Source of the DNA: Paraflavitalea sp. CAU 1676
GTDB taxonomy: Bacteria; Bacteroidota; Bacteroidia; Chitinophagales; Chitinophagaceae
Direction of reading: 5' to 3'
DNA length: 64,000 nucleotides
Assembly (NCBI RefSeq): GCF_029223285.1
Contig: NZ_JARHUJ010000005.1
Coordinates: 62,001-126,000, forward strand
Position numbers and translations under genes: made by a program. The notes beneath the pieces were generated by a model. The model ran no database searches. It worked only from the letters and a program-made list of their open reading frames with translations, and had not been told where the DNA came from. Positions 16,140 through 24,436 of this stretch are shown here, one piece after another (positions within the stretch are counted from its first letter, which is position 1; each line of letters opens with the position of its first letter).

Positions 16140-16625
16140 ATGCGTCACGGAGACAAGAACAACAACCTGGGCAGAACAGCCTCCCACAGGAAAGCGTTGC
16201 TGAGCAACCTGACCTGCGAGCTCATCGCCCACAAGAGAATCGTAACTACCCTCGCCAAGGCCAAAGCGTTGCGTAAGTACATCGAGCCACTGATCACTAA
16301 AGGTAAAGAGAACACCACTCACCAACGTCGTGTAGTGTTCAGCTACCTGCAGGACAAAGAAGCTGTTACCGAACTGTTCAGCACCATCGCTGAAAAGATC
16401 GGCGGCCGTCCCGGTGGTTATACCCGCATCATTAAGCTCGGCATCCGCCAGGGTGACAACGCCGAAATGGGGCTGATCGAACTGGTAGATTTCAACGAGA
16501 TCTACGGTAAAGGCAAAGCTGAAGCTAAAGAACCCGCTAAGAAAACACGCCGTAGCAGAACCGCTAAGAAAGCTGGTGAAGCGAAGGGTGAAGAAGCGCA
16601 ATCTGAAGACAAAGCTGCCGAATAA
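16140..16625 (+). CDS. rplQ: 50S ribosomal protein L17
   Basis: 161 residues starting [20 protein letters not shown], the L17 signature, with [20 protein letters not shown] following. The canonical protein is about 120 residues; here a C-terminal tail of about 40 residues rich in Lys, Ala and Glu follows the core ([20 protein letters not shown]). Such tails are common in this phylum. It ends the operon at a strong terminator. Confidence 0.98.
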   Translation: MRHGDKNNNLGRTASHRKALLSNLTCELIAHKRIVTTLAKAKALRKYIEPLITKGKENTTHQRRVVFSYLQDKEAVTELFSTIAEKIGGRPGGYTRIIKLGIRQGDNAEMGLIELVDFNEIYGKGKAEAKEPAKKTRRSRTAKKAGEAKGEEAQSEDKAAE

Positions 16626-16650
16626 GCATGATTTGATTTCTTTTGATATA

Positions 16651-16683
16651 AAAGCCCCGCATTTTAATTGCGGGGCTTTTTTT
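16651..16683 (+). terminator. terminator of the ribosomal alpha operon
   Basis: AAAGCCCCGC, nine-base loop, GCGGGGCTTT, running into seven T, 25 bases after the rplQ stop. Confidence 0.9.
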
Positions 16684-16810
16684 AGGCCATCAGGGGAGGC
16701 TCAGCAAGCTGGCACCCAATCAGTTACCGGGAATACCGGGACAAACTGTGAACAATTTTAACTTCAAATAAATACAATAATCGTTTTCTTTGCAAAATTT
16801 TTCACTACAC

Positions 16811-17917
16811 ATGTCCACATCACAAAAACCTGCTGTTCTGTTATTGGCGGATGGTACCGTACACTTTGGGAAAGCTTTCGGTAAGATCGGTACAACTGCC
16901 GGGGAAATTTGTTTCAATACCGGGATGACCGGATACCAGGAAGTGTTCACTGATCCAAGCTACTTCGGCCAGATCATTATCATGAACAATGTGCATGTTG
17001 GTAACTATGGTACCAAAGACACAGATGTAGAATCGAACAGCGTGAAGATCCGCGGTCTCATCGGCCGTAACCTCGAAGAACAGTACTCCCGCAAGCAAGC
17101 CAACGCTTCGCTCGAGAAGTACCTGATCGATAACAACATCGTTTGTATTGAAAGTGTCGATACACGCGCGCTCGTTACACACGTACGCGAGAAAGGTGCC
17201 ATGAACTGCATCATCTCGTCCGAGATCCTCGACGTGGAAGAACTGAAGAAACAACTCGCCAAAGTGCCCAGCATGGACGGCCTTGAACTGGCCAGCGAAG
17301 TATCTACCCAACAGCCCTATACCATGGGTGATGAAGCTACTGCTGCTGTTAAGGTGGCTGTGATGGACTATGGCACGAAAAAGAATATCCTCCAGTGCAT
17401 GGTTGACCGCGGAGCATTCGTAAAAGTATTCCCCGCTAAAACTACCCTGCAGGAACTGAAACAATTCAATCCCGATGGTTATTTCATCTCCAACGGCCCC
17501 GGCGACCCCGCTGCCATGGATTATGCAGTAGCCACCGTGAAAGAGATCCTGAATGAGAAGAAACCCACCTTCGGCATCTGCCTCGGCCACCAACTGATTG
17601 CACTCGCCAATGGTATCGATACCTTCAAACTGCACCACGGTCACCGCGGACTTAACCACCCCGTTAAGAACCTCCTGACCGGCAAGTGTGAAGTGACCAC
17701 CCAAAACCATGGTTTTGGTGTGGACCCCGAATCGGTGAAGAAGGCAACGAATGTGGAGATCACACACGTTAACCTCAACGATGATTCGATCGAAGGCATT
17801 CGCCTGAAAGACAAGCCGGCTTTCTCCGTGCAATACCACCCCGAGTCTACACCGGGCCCGCACGATAGCCGCTACCTGTTCGATGATTTCATCAATCTTG
17901 TTAAAGAGAAAAAGTAA
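16811..17917 (+). CDS. carA: carbamoyl-phosphate synthase small (glutaminase) subunit
   Basis: 368 residues from ATG 16811; a TTG at 16790 is in frame but would sit in a TTTTCTTTG -7-like box. The N-terminal domain reads ADGTVHFGKAFGKIGTTAGE. The C-terminal class I glutamine amidotransferase has the nucleophile Cys in FGICLGHQLIALANG and the His-Glu of QYHPESTPGPHDS. It releases ammonia from glutamine for carbamoyl phosphate synthesis (arginine, pyrimidines) with CarB, which is not in the window. It follows the alpha operon terminator, so it is transcribed separately. Confidence 0.97.
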   Translation: MSTSQKPAVLLLADGTVHFGKAFGKIGTTAGEICFNTGMTGYQEVFTDPSYFGQIIIMNNVHVGNYGTKDTDVESNSVKIRGLIGRNLEEQYSRKQANASLEKYLIDNNIVCIESVDTRALVTHVREKGAMNCIISSEILDVEELKKQLAKVPSMDGLELASEVSTQQPYTMGDEATAAVKVAVMDYGTKKNILQCMVDRGAFVKVFPAKTTLQELKQFNPDGYFISNGPGDPAAMDYAVATVKEILNEKKPTFGICLGHQLIALANGIDTFKLHHGHRGLNHPVKNLLTGKCEVTTQNHGFGVDPESVKKATNVEITHVNLNDDSIEGIRLKDKPAFSVQYHPESTPGPHDSRYLFDDFINLVKEKK

Positions 17918-17975
17918 CTAGTGTTGGGGCAATAGAACGTTGTGCGTTAACGTTTGTACAATAAACCCCAATACC

Positions 17976-18764
17976 GTGAGATATTTTTGTCTGGCCCTGC
18001 TATCCTTAGCCTTGTTAATTGTCGCTTGTCAGAAGGATGTAAAAGATCCAAATACGCAACCTCCCGTGAATAGCGACTGCATGCTTACTCGCATTGTACA
18101 GGGTACTGGGATCGATGATACGGTCTACATCATCAAATACGATGCGCAAAAGAGGGTACAGACAATCATCGACAGTGCTTATGAGGACACTATGACAGCG
18201 TCTTACACTGGCAACAATAAATACCCAGATCGGGTTGATGCAGTATTCGCGGGTAGTGTGAGTTACACTTATGACGCCACAGGTAATCCGACGATGGTGG
18301 CAGGAGGGATTGGAAATAAAGTGGAAATGCAATACGCTTCCGGCAGCCAGCTATCAACTGCCGCTTTATTCTACCGGGAGAATTCGACCTGGAAACCGTC
18401 CCTGAATTATAAATTCCGTTACGATAGTAAGTCGAATCTGGTCGGTTTTGATGAATTCAACTCCAGCCAGGTACTGCGTGGGCAGACACAGATCACCTAT
18501 ACGGAGATACAAAATCCGTTCAAAGATCTGAGTCCATATAATTTTGCCAATATGCTCGGTATGGATGATGTATTGCCTGCTTTCATGTTCCTGTACAAAT
18601 CCCAATACCTACCTAAAACAATCACCGCTAGGCTGATTTACGAACTTAGTTACAAGCAAAACAGCGCAGGTCAGGTTACAAGCTCGGTAGCCACCGTAAA
18701 GAATCCAAGCACCGGCGATATAGAATATATTGCAACGCGCTATTATTTTTATCAGTGCAAATAG
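17976..18764 (+). CDS. putative lipoprotein, unknown function
   Basis: 262 residues from GTG 17976, which places a signal peptide (RYFCLALLSLALLIVAC) directly at the N-terminus, with lipobox LIVAC followed by QKD. Upstream in-frame codons back to 17940 add a non-signal tail and are rejected. The mature part is beta-rich with repeated short strands (VYIIKYDAQKRVQTI, SYTYDATGNPTMV, NYKFRYDSKSNLVGF), resembling DUF4595 or YD-like repeat lipoproteins of Bacteroidota. It is probably in the outer membrane. It stands alone between carA and aroQ. Confidence 0.8.
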   Translation: MRYFCLALLSLALLIVACQKDVKDPNTQPPVNSDCMLTRIVQGTGIDDTVYIIKYDAQKRVQTIIDSAYEDTMTASYTGNNKYPDRVDAVFAGSVSYTYDATGNPTMVAGGIGNKVEMQYASGSQLSTAALFYRENSTWKPSLNYKFRYDSKSNLVGFDEFNSSQVLRGQTQITYTEIQNPFKDLSPYNFANMLGMDDVLPAFMFLYKSQYLPKTITARLIYELSYKQNSAGQVTSSVATVKNPSTGDIEYIATRYYFYQCK

Positions 18765-18809
18765 GCCAGGATTCCGAAATTACATTACATTAGAGCAACG
18801 GTATATTGT

Positions 18810-19235
18810 ATGAAGATCGCGATCATCAACGGGCCCAATCTTAACCTGCTCGGTAAACGGGAACCAGGCATCTATGGCAGTCAGTCATTCGAAGAGTTCT
18901 TTGCAGAACTTAAGAAACTGTATCCTCAGGTTGACCTGCATTATTTCCAAAGCAATATAGAAGGGGAGTTGGTGACCGAACTACAGCGCGTGGGTTTCGA
19001 GTATGATGGCATTATCATGAATCCCGCAGCTTATACCCATACTTCAGTAGCGATCGGCGATGCCATTGCAGCGATCAAGACCCCAGTCGTAGAAGTACAT
19101 ATCTCCAATGTACACGCACGGGAGGAATTCCGCAAACTATCTCATGTATCTGCCAAGGCAGCCGGTAGCATCATTGGCCTGGGACTTAAAGGCTACGAGC
19201 TCGCCCTGCAATACCTGCTGAGCCGCAAAGCATAG
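18810..19235 (+). CDS. aroQ: type II 3-dehydroquinate dehydratase
   Basis: 141 residues, the normal length of the dodecameric type II enzyme. Active-site segments are GPNLNLLGKREPGIYG (about residues 8-23, with the catalytic Tyr), NPAAYTHTSVAIGDAI (substrate-binding Asn and His), and EVHISNVHAREEFR (His). It dehydrates 3-dehydroquinate to 3-dehydroshikimate in the shikimate pathway. It is followed by a convergent gene with only 45 bases between them. Confidence 0.97.
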   Translation: MKIAIINGPNLNLLGKREPGIYGSQSFEEFFAELKKLYPQVDLHYFQSNIEGELVTELQRVGFEYDGIIMNPAAYTHTSVAIGDAIAAIKTPVVEVHISNVHAREEFRKLSHVSAKAAGSIIGLGLKGYELALQYLLSRKA

Positions 19236-19280
19236 TGAAGTTTGCACAAGGAAGAAAAGTGGGGCAGGGGGATTACCAGC

Positions 19281-19913
19281 TCATAGAAATATCCGCAGCA
19301 ACAACACATAGCCATGATCCTGCTTTGATTCATCCAGCTTACGGATGATGTGCACGCCATTAGCAGTCCATATCTTGAACATATCTCCCTTCTTACAGCG
19401 GGCGAGCGCCTTTTCTATTTGCGGCATCATATAGCCGGTAGCTACCCAGCCGAGGTCGCCATTGGTTTTGGCTTCACCGCCCATAGAATAGGTCCGGGCC
19501 ATATCTTCAAAGGAGGCCGCCCCAGCTCTTATACGTTTAATAATATCATCAGAAAGAGAGTCTGCAAATCGCTTGGAGAATACCGAGGTATCGATGAATA
19601 TCTGCCCGGGATGGTTGAACGTGGTTGGAGACTTGGCCAGTATCTGTACCAGCGTTTTGCCGCCCTGGTAGGGCCCATACACTTTACCCACTTTACCATG
19701 GTAAGCCAGGCTATCGGGCAGCCCATAGAATTGCTGCGTACTGCGGATCACGATGGTATCGATCACAAACTTCTTCTTCAGAATATCTTTTACGTAGAGC
19801 GGTCCGTTGCCGGATCGTTCAATGTCGGCCTTGATCTGTGCAACGGACTTCAGCTGCGCCCACAGTGGTGGCGCCATCATCATTAAAAGAAGTATCAGTA
19901 CCGGTACTTTCAT
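19281..19913 (-). CDS. secreted PPIC-type peptidyl-prolyl isomerase
   Basis: 210 residues from ATG 19913; a longer frame to 19973 runs through the terminator of the upstream gene and is rejected. The N-terminus MKVPVLILLLMMMAPPLWAQ is a signal peptide. The C-terminal half is a parvulin/PPIC domain: AKSPTTFNHPGQ, FADSLSDDIIKRIRAGAASFEDMARTYS-like helix, GGEAKTNGDLGWV, and MPQIEKALARCKKGDMFKIW. It probably assists folding of exported proteins. It lies downstream of glmM but is separated from it by a strong hairpin. Confidence 0.85.
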   Translation of the reverse strand: MKVPVLILLLMMMAPPLWAQLKSVAQIKADIERSGNGPLYVKDILKKKFVIDTIVIRSTQQFYGLPDSLAYHGKVGKVYGPYQGGKTLVQILAKSPTTFNHPGQIFIDTSVFSKRFADSLSDDIIKRIRAGAASFEDMARTYSMGGEAKTNGDLGWVATGYMMPQIEKALARCKKGDMFKIWTANGVHIIRKLDESKQDHGYVLLLRIFL

Positions 19914-19935
19914 TCGCCTAAAGGTAATAAAAGAG

Positions 19936-19987
19936 AAAGACCCGCCAGGCTTCTTCCAATTATTGGAATACATCCTGGCGGGTCTTT
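19936..19987 (-). terminator. terminator between glmM and the PPIC gene
   Basis: Perfect 14-bp arms AAAGACCCGCCAGG (19936-19949) and CCTGGCGGGTCTTT (19974-19987), with a further small inverted repeat TTCCAAT/ATTGGAA in the loop. On the minus strand it follows the glmM stop by 18 bases and runs into a T-rich tail. Confidence 0.85.
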
Positions 19988-20005
19988 AATAATTTCGATC
20001 GGGGC

Positions 20006-21385
20006 TTATAACGATTCCTTGATATCCTGCATCAAACGCAGCGCGATATTGTTGGCGGTCGTTTCAAAGTTACTTTCAGCGTAGATACGAATGATCGGCT
20101 CCGTATTGGAGGTACGCAGGTGTACCCAGTCACTGTCGAATTCGATCTTCAATCCGTCTTCGGTATTTACCGGCTGGTTCTTGTATTTCTTTTGAATGCG
20201 TTCGAATATACCCTTCACATCGATGCCGTTCTCCAGCTCGATCTTATTCTTCGAAATGAAATAATCGGGATAGCGGTTGCGGAACGATTTCATGCCATTC
20301 TTGTGCGTAGCCAGCGAGCTCAGGAACAAGCCGATACCGATCAACGCATCACGGCCATAATGGAAATCAGGAACGATGATACCACCGTTGCCTTCACCAC
20401 CGATCACCGCCTTCACATCCTTCATCTTGTTCACCACATTCACTTCACCCACCGCAGACGGGAAGTATTCGCCGCCGTGTTTGATGGTTACCTCTTTCAG
20501 TGCCTTGGTGCTGCTCATATTGCTCACGGTATTCCCTACCTTCTTGCTCAATACGAAATCGGCAACAGCCACGAGTGTGTACTCTTCACCAAACATGCTG
20601 CCATCTTCACAAACAAAGCAAAGGCGGTCAACATCGGGGTCCACGGCAATGCCAAAATCAGCCTTGTGCTTGCGCACTGCATTGCTGAGTTCCGTCAGGT
20701 TCTCGGGCAATGGCTCGGGATTGTGGGCAAACTTACCGTTCAGTTCACCGTTCAATACGATCACTTCCGCAACACCCAATGCCTTCAGCACAGGAGGAAC
20801 AAAAAGGGCGCCGGTTGAGTTGATCACATCCACCACTACCTTGAAGTTCTTCTTGCGAATGTCCTCAACGTTCACCAATGGATAATTGATGATCGCATCG
20901 ATATGTTGTTGTAAAGTGTCGTCCTTCACTGTATAGGTACCCAGTTTATCAACCTGGGCAAAGGAGAAGTTGTCTTTGCTGGCTTTGTCCAGTACAATAG
21001 CGCCATCGGCTGCATTGATGAACTCGCCTTTTTCATTCAGCAACTTGAGGGCATTCCATTCTTTGGGGTTGTGACTGGCTGTAATAATAATACCGCCTGC
21101 CGCCTTTTCCCAAACAACGGCCATCTCCACCGTAGGAGTAGTGGAAAGACCAATGTCTACCACATCGATGCCCAATCCGATAAGGGTATTAACTACAAGT
21201 TGTTGAACCATCGATCCGCTGATACGTCCGTCGCGGCCGATCACGACCGTTTTACCCGTTCCTTTTTCAAGCAGCCAGCTGCCATAAGCTGCTGCAAACT
21301 TTACTACGTCGAGAGGGGTTAAATTGTCACCGGTCTTACCGCCAATAGTTCCGCGAATACCTGATATGCTTTTTATCAATGCCAC
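20006..21385 (-). CDS. glmM: phosphoglucosamine mutase-like phosphohexomutase
   Basis: 459 residues of the alpha-D-phosphohexomutase family. The phosphoserine loop is ITASHNPKEWNALK (about residues 101-114), the metal loop is DPDVDRL, the sugar-binding loop is GGEGNGG, and the phosphate loop is RTSNTEPIIRIYAES near the C-terminus. The set fits the GlmM-type enzymes of Bacteroidota, which convert glucosamine-6-phosphate to glucosamine-1-phosphate for peptidoglycan. The sugar loop differs from the proteobacterial GGEQSGH, so a phosphomannomutase or phosphoglucomutase role is not excluded. It stands alone. Confidence 0.8.
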   Translation of the reverse strand: MALIKSISGIRGTIGGKTGDNLTPLDVVKFAAAYGSWLLEKGTGKTVVIGRDGRISGSMVQQLVVNTLIGLGIDVVDIGLSTTPTVEMAVVWEKAAGGIIITASHNPKEWNALKLLNEKGEFINAADGAIVLDKASKDNFSFAQVDKLGTYTVKDDTLQQHIDAIINYPLVNVEDIRKKNFKVVVDVINSTGALFVPPVLKALGVAEVIVLNGELNGKFAHNPEPLPENLTELSNAVRKHKADFGIAVDPDVDRLCFVCEDGSMFGEEYTLVAVADFVLSKKVGNTVSNMSSTKALKEVTIKHGGEYFPSAVGEVNVVNKMKDVKAVIGGEGNGGIIVPDFHYGRDALIGIGLFLSSLATHKNGMKSFRNRYPDYFISKNKIELENGIDVKGIFERIQKKYKNQPVNTEDGLKIEFDSDWVHLRTSNTEPIIRIYAESNFETTANNIALRLMQDIKESL

Positions 21386-21767
21386 AGTGCCATGGGTTTT
21401 ATCAAGTTACAAAAATAAGGTGTTTGCTACTACGCAGAAATTACCACTTGTGGGTATTTTATAGGATGAGACTGACAAGCATCGAGCCGGGAAATTAGGG
21501 AAATAATAAGACATAGAACGATTTGTGGAAAAGGAATTCTGGGCAAACGGTTGTTCATAGGGGCGCCTGCACACCCCTCCACTTAATTGCTTTTTAACTG
21601 CCTGTCAGCCATTTCCGGCGAGCCGGCAGCTGCCATGCTGCAATAAACTACTCATCGATCCGGTTAAACTTTCGGCCCGGCTGCGTCGTGGGCCAACCCC
21701 GTACATCAATATAGCTGGTGATCAGAACGCCAAACAGTTTCCATATCCCAAACAATGTTGATTCCCG
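21386..21767. other. 382-base spacer between glmM and the LtaS-like gene
   Basis: The part next to glmM probably holds its promoter. No repeat, terminator or recognised operator was found. The only coding candidate is the 35-codon minus-strand frame at 21648-21755, listed separately. Confidence 0.6.
21648..21755 (-). CDS. possible 35-residue small protein (weak candidate)
   Basis: A minus-strand frame from TTG 21755 to TAG reads LFGIWKLFGVLITSYIDVRG and then WPTTQPGRKFNRIDE. It begins 12 bases after the stop of the LtaS-like gene and is in the same frame as it, so it would be either a coupled small protein or a readthrough tail of 39 residues after TGA. An open frame of this length is not rare by chance. 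Family unknown. Confidence 0.25.
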   Translation of the reverse strand: MFGIWKLFGVLITSYIDVRGWPTTQPGRKFNRIDE

Positions 21768-23750
21768 TCAATGATTTTTCTTATTGTTGAGCAAGAGGTA
21801 CTTGGCCGTTTCATGCAGGGCTTCCGTCAGGTTGCGCATTTCATGCATCGAAGAATCGGTGGCAGCATCCTTTGCAGGCTTATTGTTATTGACCACAGAG
21901 AATAATTCTTCCTTGCCGGTTTTGATCTGCCGACGGTAAAAATAGTCACCCTTCACCACGCCCGACATGTTGAGGTCCGGATCAAAAATGAATGCGAACG
22001 CACGTGAAGTAGAATCCAACAGGTCTTTGCCAAGGGTGGTATTATTGTATGATATATTGGACAGTCCGGCAATAGTGGGCAACACATCAAGCTGCGAACA
22101 GATCATATTGCTGCGACGTGGTGCAATCAGCGAAGGGTTGTAGAACAAGAGGGGAACATGCATTGCAGTAAGGCGCTGTTCGGTCCACGATTGTGGAAAC
22201 ATCTTGCCTGCATTGCCGGGAATACCATGGTCCCCAATAAATACAAACACCGTATTGTTAAAGTATTTCTCCTGGCGTGCAGCTTCGATGAATTTGCGAT
22301 AACAGAAATCCGTATAGCGGAAGGCATTTAATTCGTCTATCGATTCAAAACCATACTTACGCAGAGAATCTAGCGGGAAGTCCACCTTCTTAAACTCTTC
22401 CTGGTCTTCTTTCGGAATGGTATAAGGCCGGTGATTGTCGGCCGTTTGGATCACCGCGAAAAAAGGCTTTTCCTGCTGGCCCAGTATCTTGTTCGATTCA
22501 AGGAAAAGGTTCTTGTCGCTGATACCCCATACATCGATGGTGGGCGATTTGAAATCTTCACCTTCATACAATTTCAAACCAGTGATATTGTTTGTCAGTA
22601 GTCCGCGTACATTGGCCCAACTGGCGCTGCCTCCCAGAAAGTAAAGCTTTTCATAGCCGCTGAAATCATTGATGATGCTATGCTGATCAACGGCGCCCGG
22701 ATTGCGGCTGGCTGTCTTCGGCATCTCCACATCGGGTGTGCCGGTAATAGTAGCCCAGATGCCCCGCGCCGTACCGTAGGTAGGAGTAAAGCAATGATCG
22801 AAGAACAGGCCCTGGCGGCTCATGCTGTCGAAGAAAGGAGTGGTGTTGAGCGGATTGCCCCACATAGAACTTTTGTATCCGCTGAACGATTCACAGATCA
22901 CCAGCACGATATTGGGTTTGCTGGTCAGGGAACCGGGCCTTGGCGAAACCAGCCTAGTATAGTTCAACACAGAGTCTGAAACGGGTAACTGATAATATTG
23001 CGCAATGACCGGGTAGAGCGATTTGACTTTCTTCTCGTCGTATTTGTTGCGGAACTTCAGCGTATTGAAAAAAGATTCAAAAGGGTTCAGGGCCAGGTTG
23101 GCCTTGTAATCGTTGCCAAGCGCAAAAGCGTCGCTCCATCGAAGCGGGTATTGGTTGAAGCGGCCAAACACAAAAAAGCCCAGCACGAGAAAGGTGACTA
23201 CGGAACTGATGATCCTGGTCTTTTTGTCGGCAGCCGAAGGCTTGTTGCGTACGCGCCGGTAAGCGAGTCTGATGAGCCACATGATCATCCAGGTGGCTAA
23301 GAGCAACCCCAGCACAAGCCTGATGACCGGGTACGACTGCCACACCATGTTCAGTGAAATACCAGCATCTTCCAGGTAGTTCAAGACGCTGGCGTTAAGG
23401 CGCTGCACCAGGTAGGCATAATGCGCAAAGTCGACTACAAACAGGAACAACAGCAGGAAAACGATCACCGACAGCAGGATGGTCCAGAATCTTTTGCCTC
23501 CCTTGCTTTTGAACGGGTGTATCCAGGGCAGGCTGCCCAGGAGCAGCATGACAAGTAATATTATGGAGATGGTACGCAGGTCAAAGCGCAGCCCCAGGAA
23601 AAAAGCATTGGTCAGGTTACCAAAGGTATTCCCTTGTTTGCTGAAGAACAGGAAGAGGCCCAAACGCATCAGGGTAAACAGGATCAGGAAGATGAAACCT
23701 GTCCACAGGATCCACCGGATCAATGCGGGGAGCTTTATAATTCGTTTCAT
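21768..23750 (-). CDS. LtaS-like membrane sulfatase-fold phosphotransferase
   Basis: 660 residues. The first 200 hold about five membrane helices, and residues about 280-600 form an extracytoplasmic alkaline-phosphatase-superfamily domain. Metal and nucleophile motifs are visible: VICESFSGYKSS (Glu), TPTYGTARGIWATITG (Thr nucleophile), WGISDKNLFLE, and FVFIGDHGIPGN (Asp-His). The layout is that of lipoteichoic acid synthase and related phosphoglycerol or phosphoethanolamine transferases. Gram-negative Bacteroidota lack lipoteichoic acid, so the acceptor is probably a periplasmic glycan or lipid headgroup (inference). It diverges from a PAP2 phosphatase gene across 59 bases. Confidence 0.87.
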   Translation of the reverse strand: MKRIIKLPALIRWILWTGFIFLILFTLMRLGLFLFFSKQGNTFGNLTNAFFLGLRFDLRTISIILLVMLLLGSLPWIHPFKSKGGKRFWTILLSVIVFLLLFLFVVDFAHYAYLVQRLNASVLNYLEDAGISLNMVWQSYPVIRLVLGLLLATWMIMWLIRLAYRRVRNKPSAADKKTRIISSVVTFLVLGFFVFGRFNQYPLRWSDAFALGNDYKANLALNPFESFFNTLKFRNKYDEKKVKSLYPVIAQYYQLPVSDSVLNYTRLVSPRPGSLTSKPNIVLVICESFSGYKSSMWGNPLNTTPFFDSMSRQGLFFDHCFTPTYGTARGIWATITGTPDVEMPKTASRNPGAVDQHSIINDFSGYEKLYFLGGSASWANVRGLLTNNITGLKLYEGEDFKSPTIDVWGISDKNLFLESNKILGQQEKPFFAVIQTADNHRPYTIPKEDQEEFKKVDFPLDSLRKYGFESIDELNAFRYTDFCYRKFIEAARQEKYFNNTVFVFIGDHGIPGNAGKMFPQSWTEQRLTAMHVPLLFYNPSLIAPRRSNMICSQLDVLPTIAGLSNISYNNTTLGKDLLDSTSRAFAFIFDPDLNMSGVVKGDYFYRRQIKTGKEELFSVVNNNKPAKDAATDSSMHEMRNLTEALHETAKYLLLNNKKNH

Positions 23751-23796
23751 TACAATGAAATAAAGCGCTAAAATTAAGGGAATCCTCGCTTTTCTT

Positions 23797-23804
23797 TATT
23801 TTTG
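23797..23804 (+). promoter_or_regulatory. -7 promoter box (TATTTTTG) of the PAP2 gene
   Basis: A perfect TAnnTTTG match, ending five bases before ATG 23810. If the box is used in the normal register the transcript has almost no 5' leader. Confidence 0.5.
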
Positions 23805-23809
23805 TTACT

Positions 23810-24418
23810 ATGATATTTGATCCCGGATCGGGCCTCTTAACATTCTGGCAACGGATACAACCCTTTGATACCTGGCTTCTCACCCACATCAATCAGGATT
23901 GGGGCAGCACCACGCTGGATACTGTGCTGCCTTTTATGCGGGAAACCATGTTCTGGATCCCGCTTTATCTATTCCTGATCCTTTTCACCACCATCAACTT
24001 TAAGATCAAGGGATTATGGTGGGTATTGGGGATCGCGCTCACGGCCATCATCGCGGACCTCATCAGCAGCCAGCTTATCAAACAAACCGTCATGCGCGTA
24101 CGACCCTGCCAGGATCCGGAGGTGGCATCGCATATCCGCTTCTTTATTAATTATTGTCCACGCAGCTCCAGTTTTACTTCTTCCCATTCCTGCAGCCATT
24201 TTGCACAGGCCATGTACTTTTTCCTCACCCTGCGTAGTGTTTGGGGAAAGTGGGCCGGTCTCTTCTTTGCCTGGGCATTCGTGATCGCCTACACACAGGT
24301 ATATGTAGGAGTGCATTACCCCTTCGATGTCTTTTGTGGCGCCATTCTCGGCTGCGGTATCGGTTTTGCTACCGGTAAATTATTTAATAACAAGATCGGA
24401 TTACTTAGTTTAGCTTAG
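23810..24418 (+). CDS. PAP2-superfamily membrane phosphatase
   Basis: 202 residues with about five membrane helices. The phosphatase motifs are KQTVMRVRP (KX6RP), SSFTSSHSCSHF (normally PSGH), and YTQVYVGVHYPFD (normally SRX5HX3D). In the third motif the usual Arg is Gln, while the catalytic His and Asp are kept. Substrates of the family include phosphatidate, phosphatidylglycerophosphate and undecaprenyl pyrophosphate. It is divergent from the LtaS-like gene, which suggests a shared role in envelope lipid or glycan headgroup metabolism, and it is followed 18 bases later by a CNNM/CorC gene. Confidence 0.88.
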   Translation: MIFDPGSGLLTFWQRIQPFDTWLLTHINQDWGSTTLDTVLPFMRETMFWIPLYLFLILFTTINFKIKGLWWVLGIALTAIIADLISSQLIKQTVMRVRPCQDPEVASHIRFFINYCPRSSSFTSSHSCSHFAQAMYFFLTLRSVWGKWAGLFFAWAFVIAYTQVYVGVHYPFDVFCGAILGCGIGFATGKLFNNKIGLLSLA

Positions 24419-24436
24419 TCAAATTATACAGCCCTC

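Noticed and set aside
16841-17863. 340-residue minus-strand open frame
   Set aside because: It is antisense to carA, which has an intact glutaminase triad.
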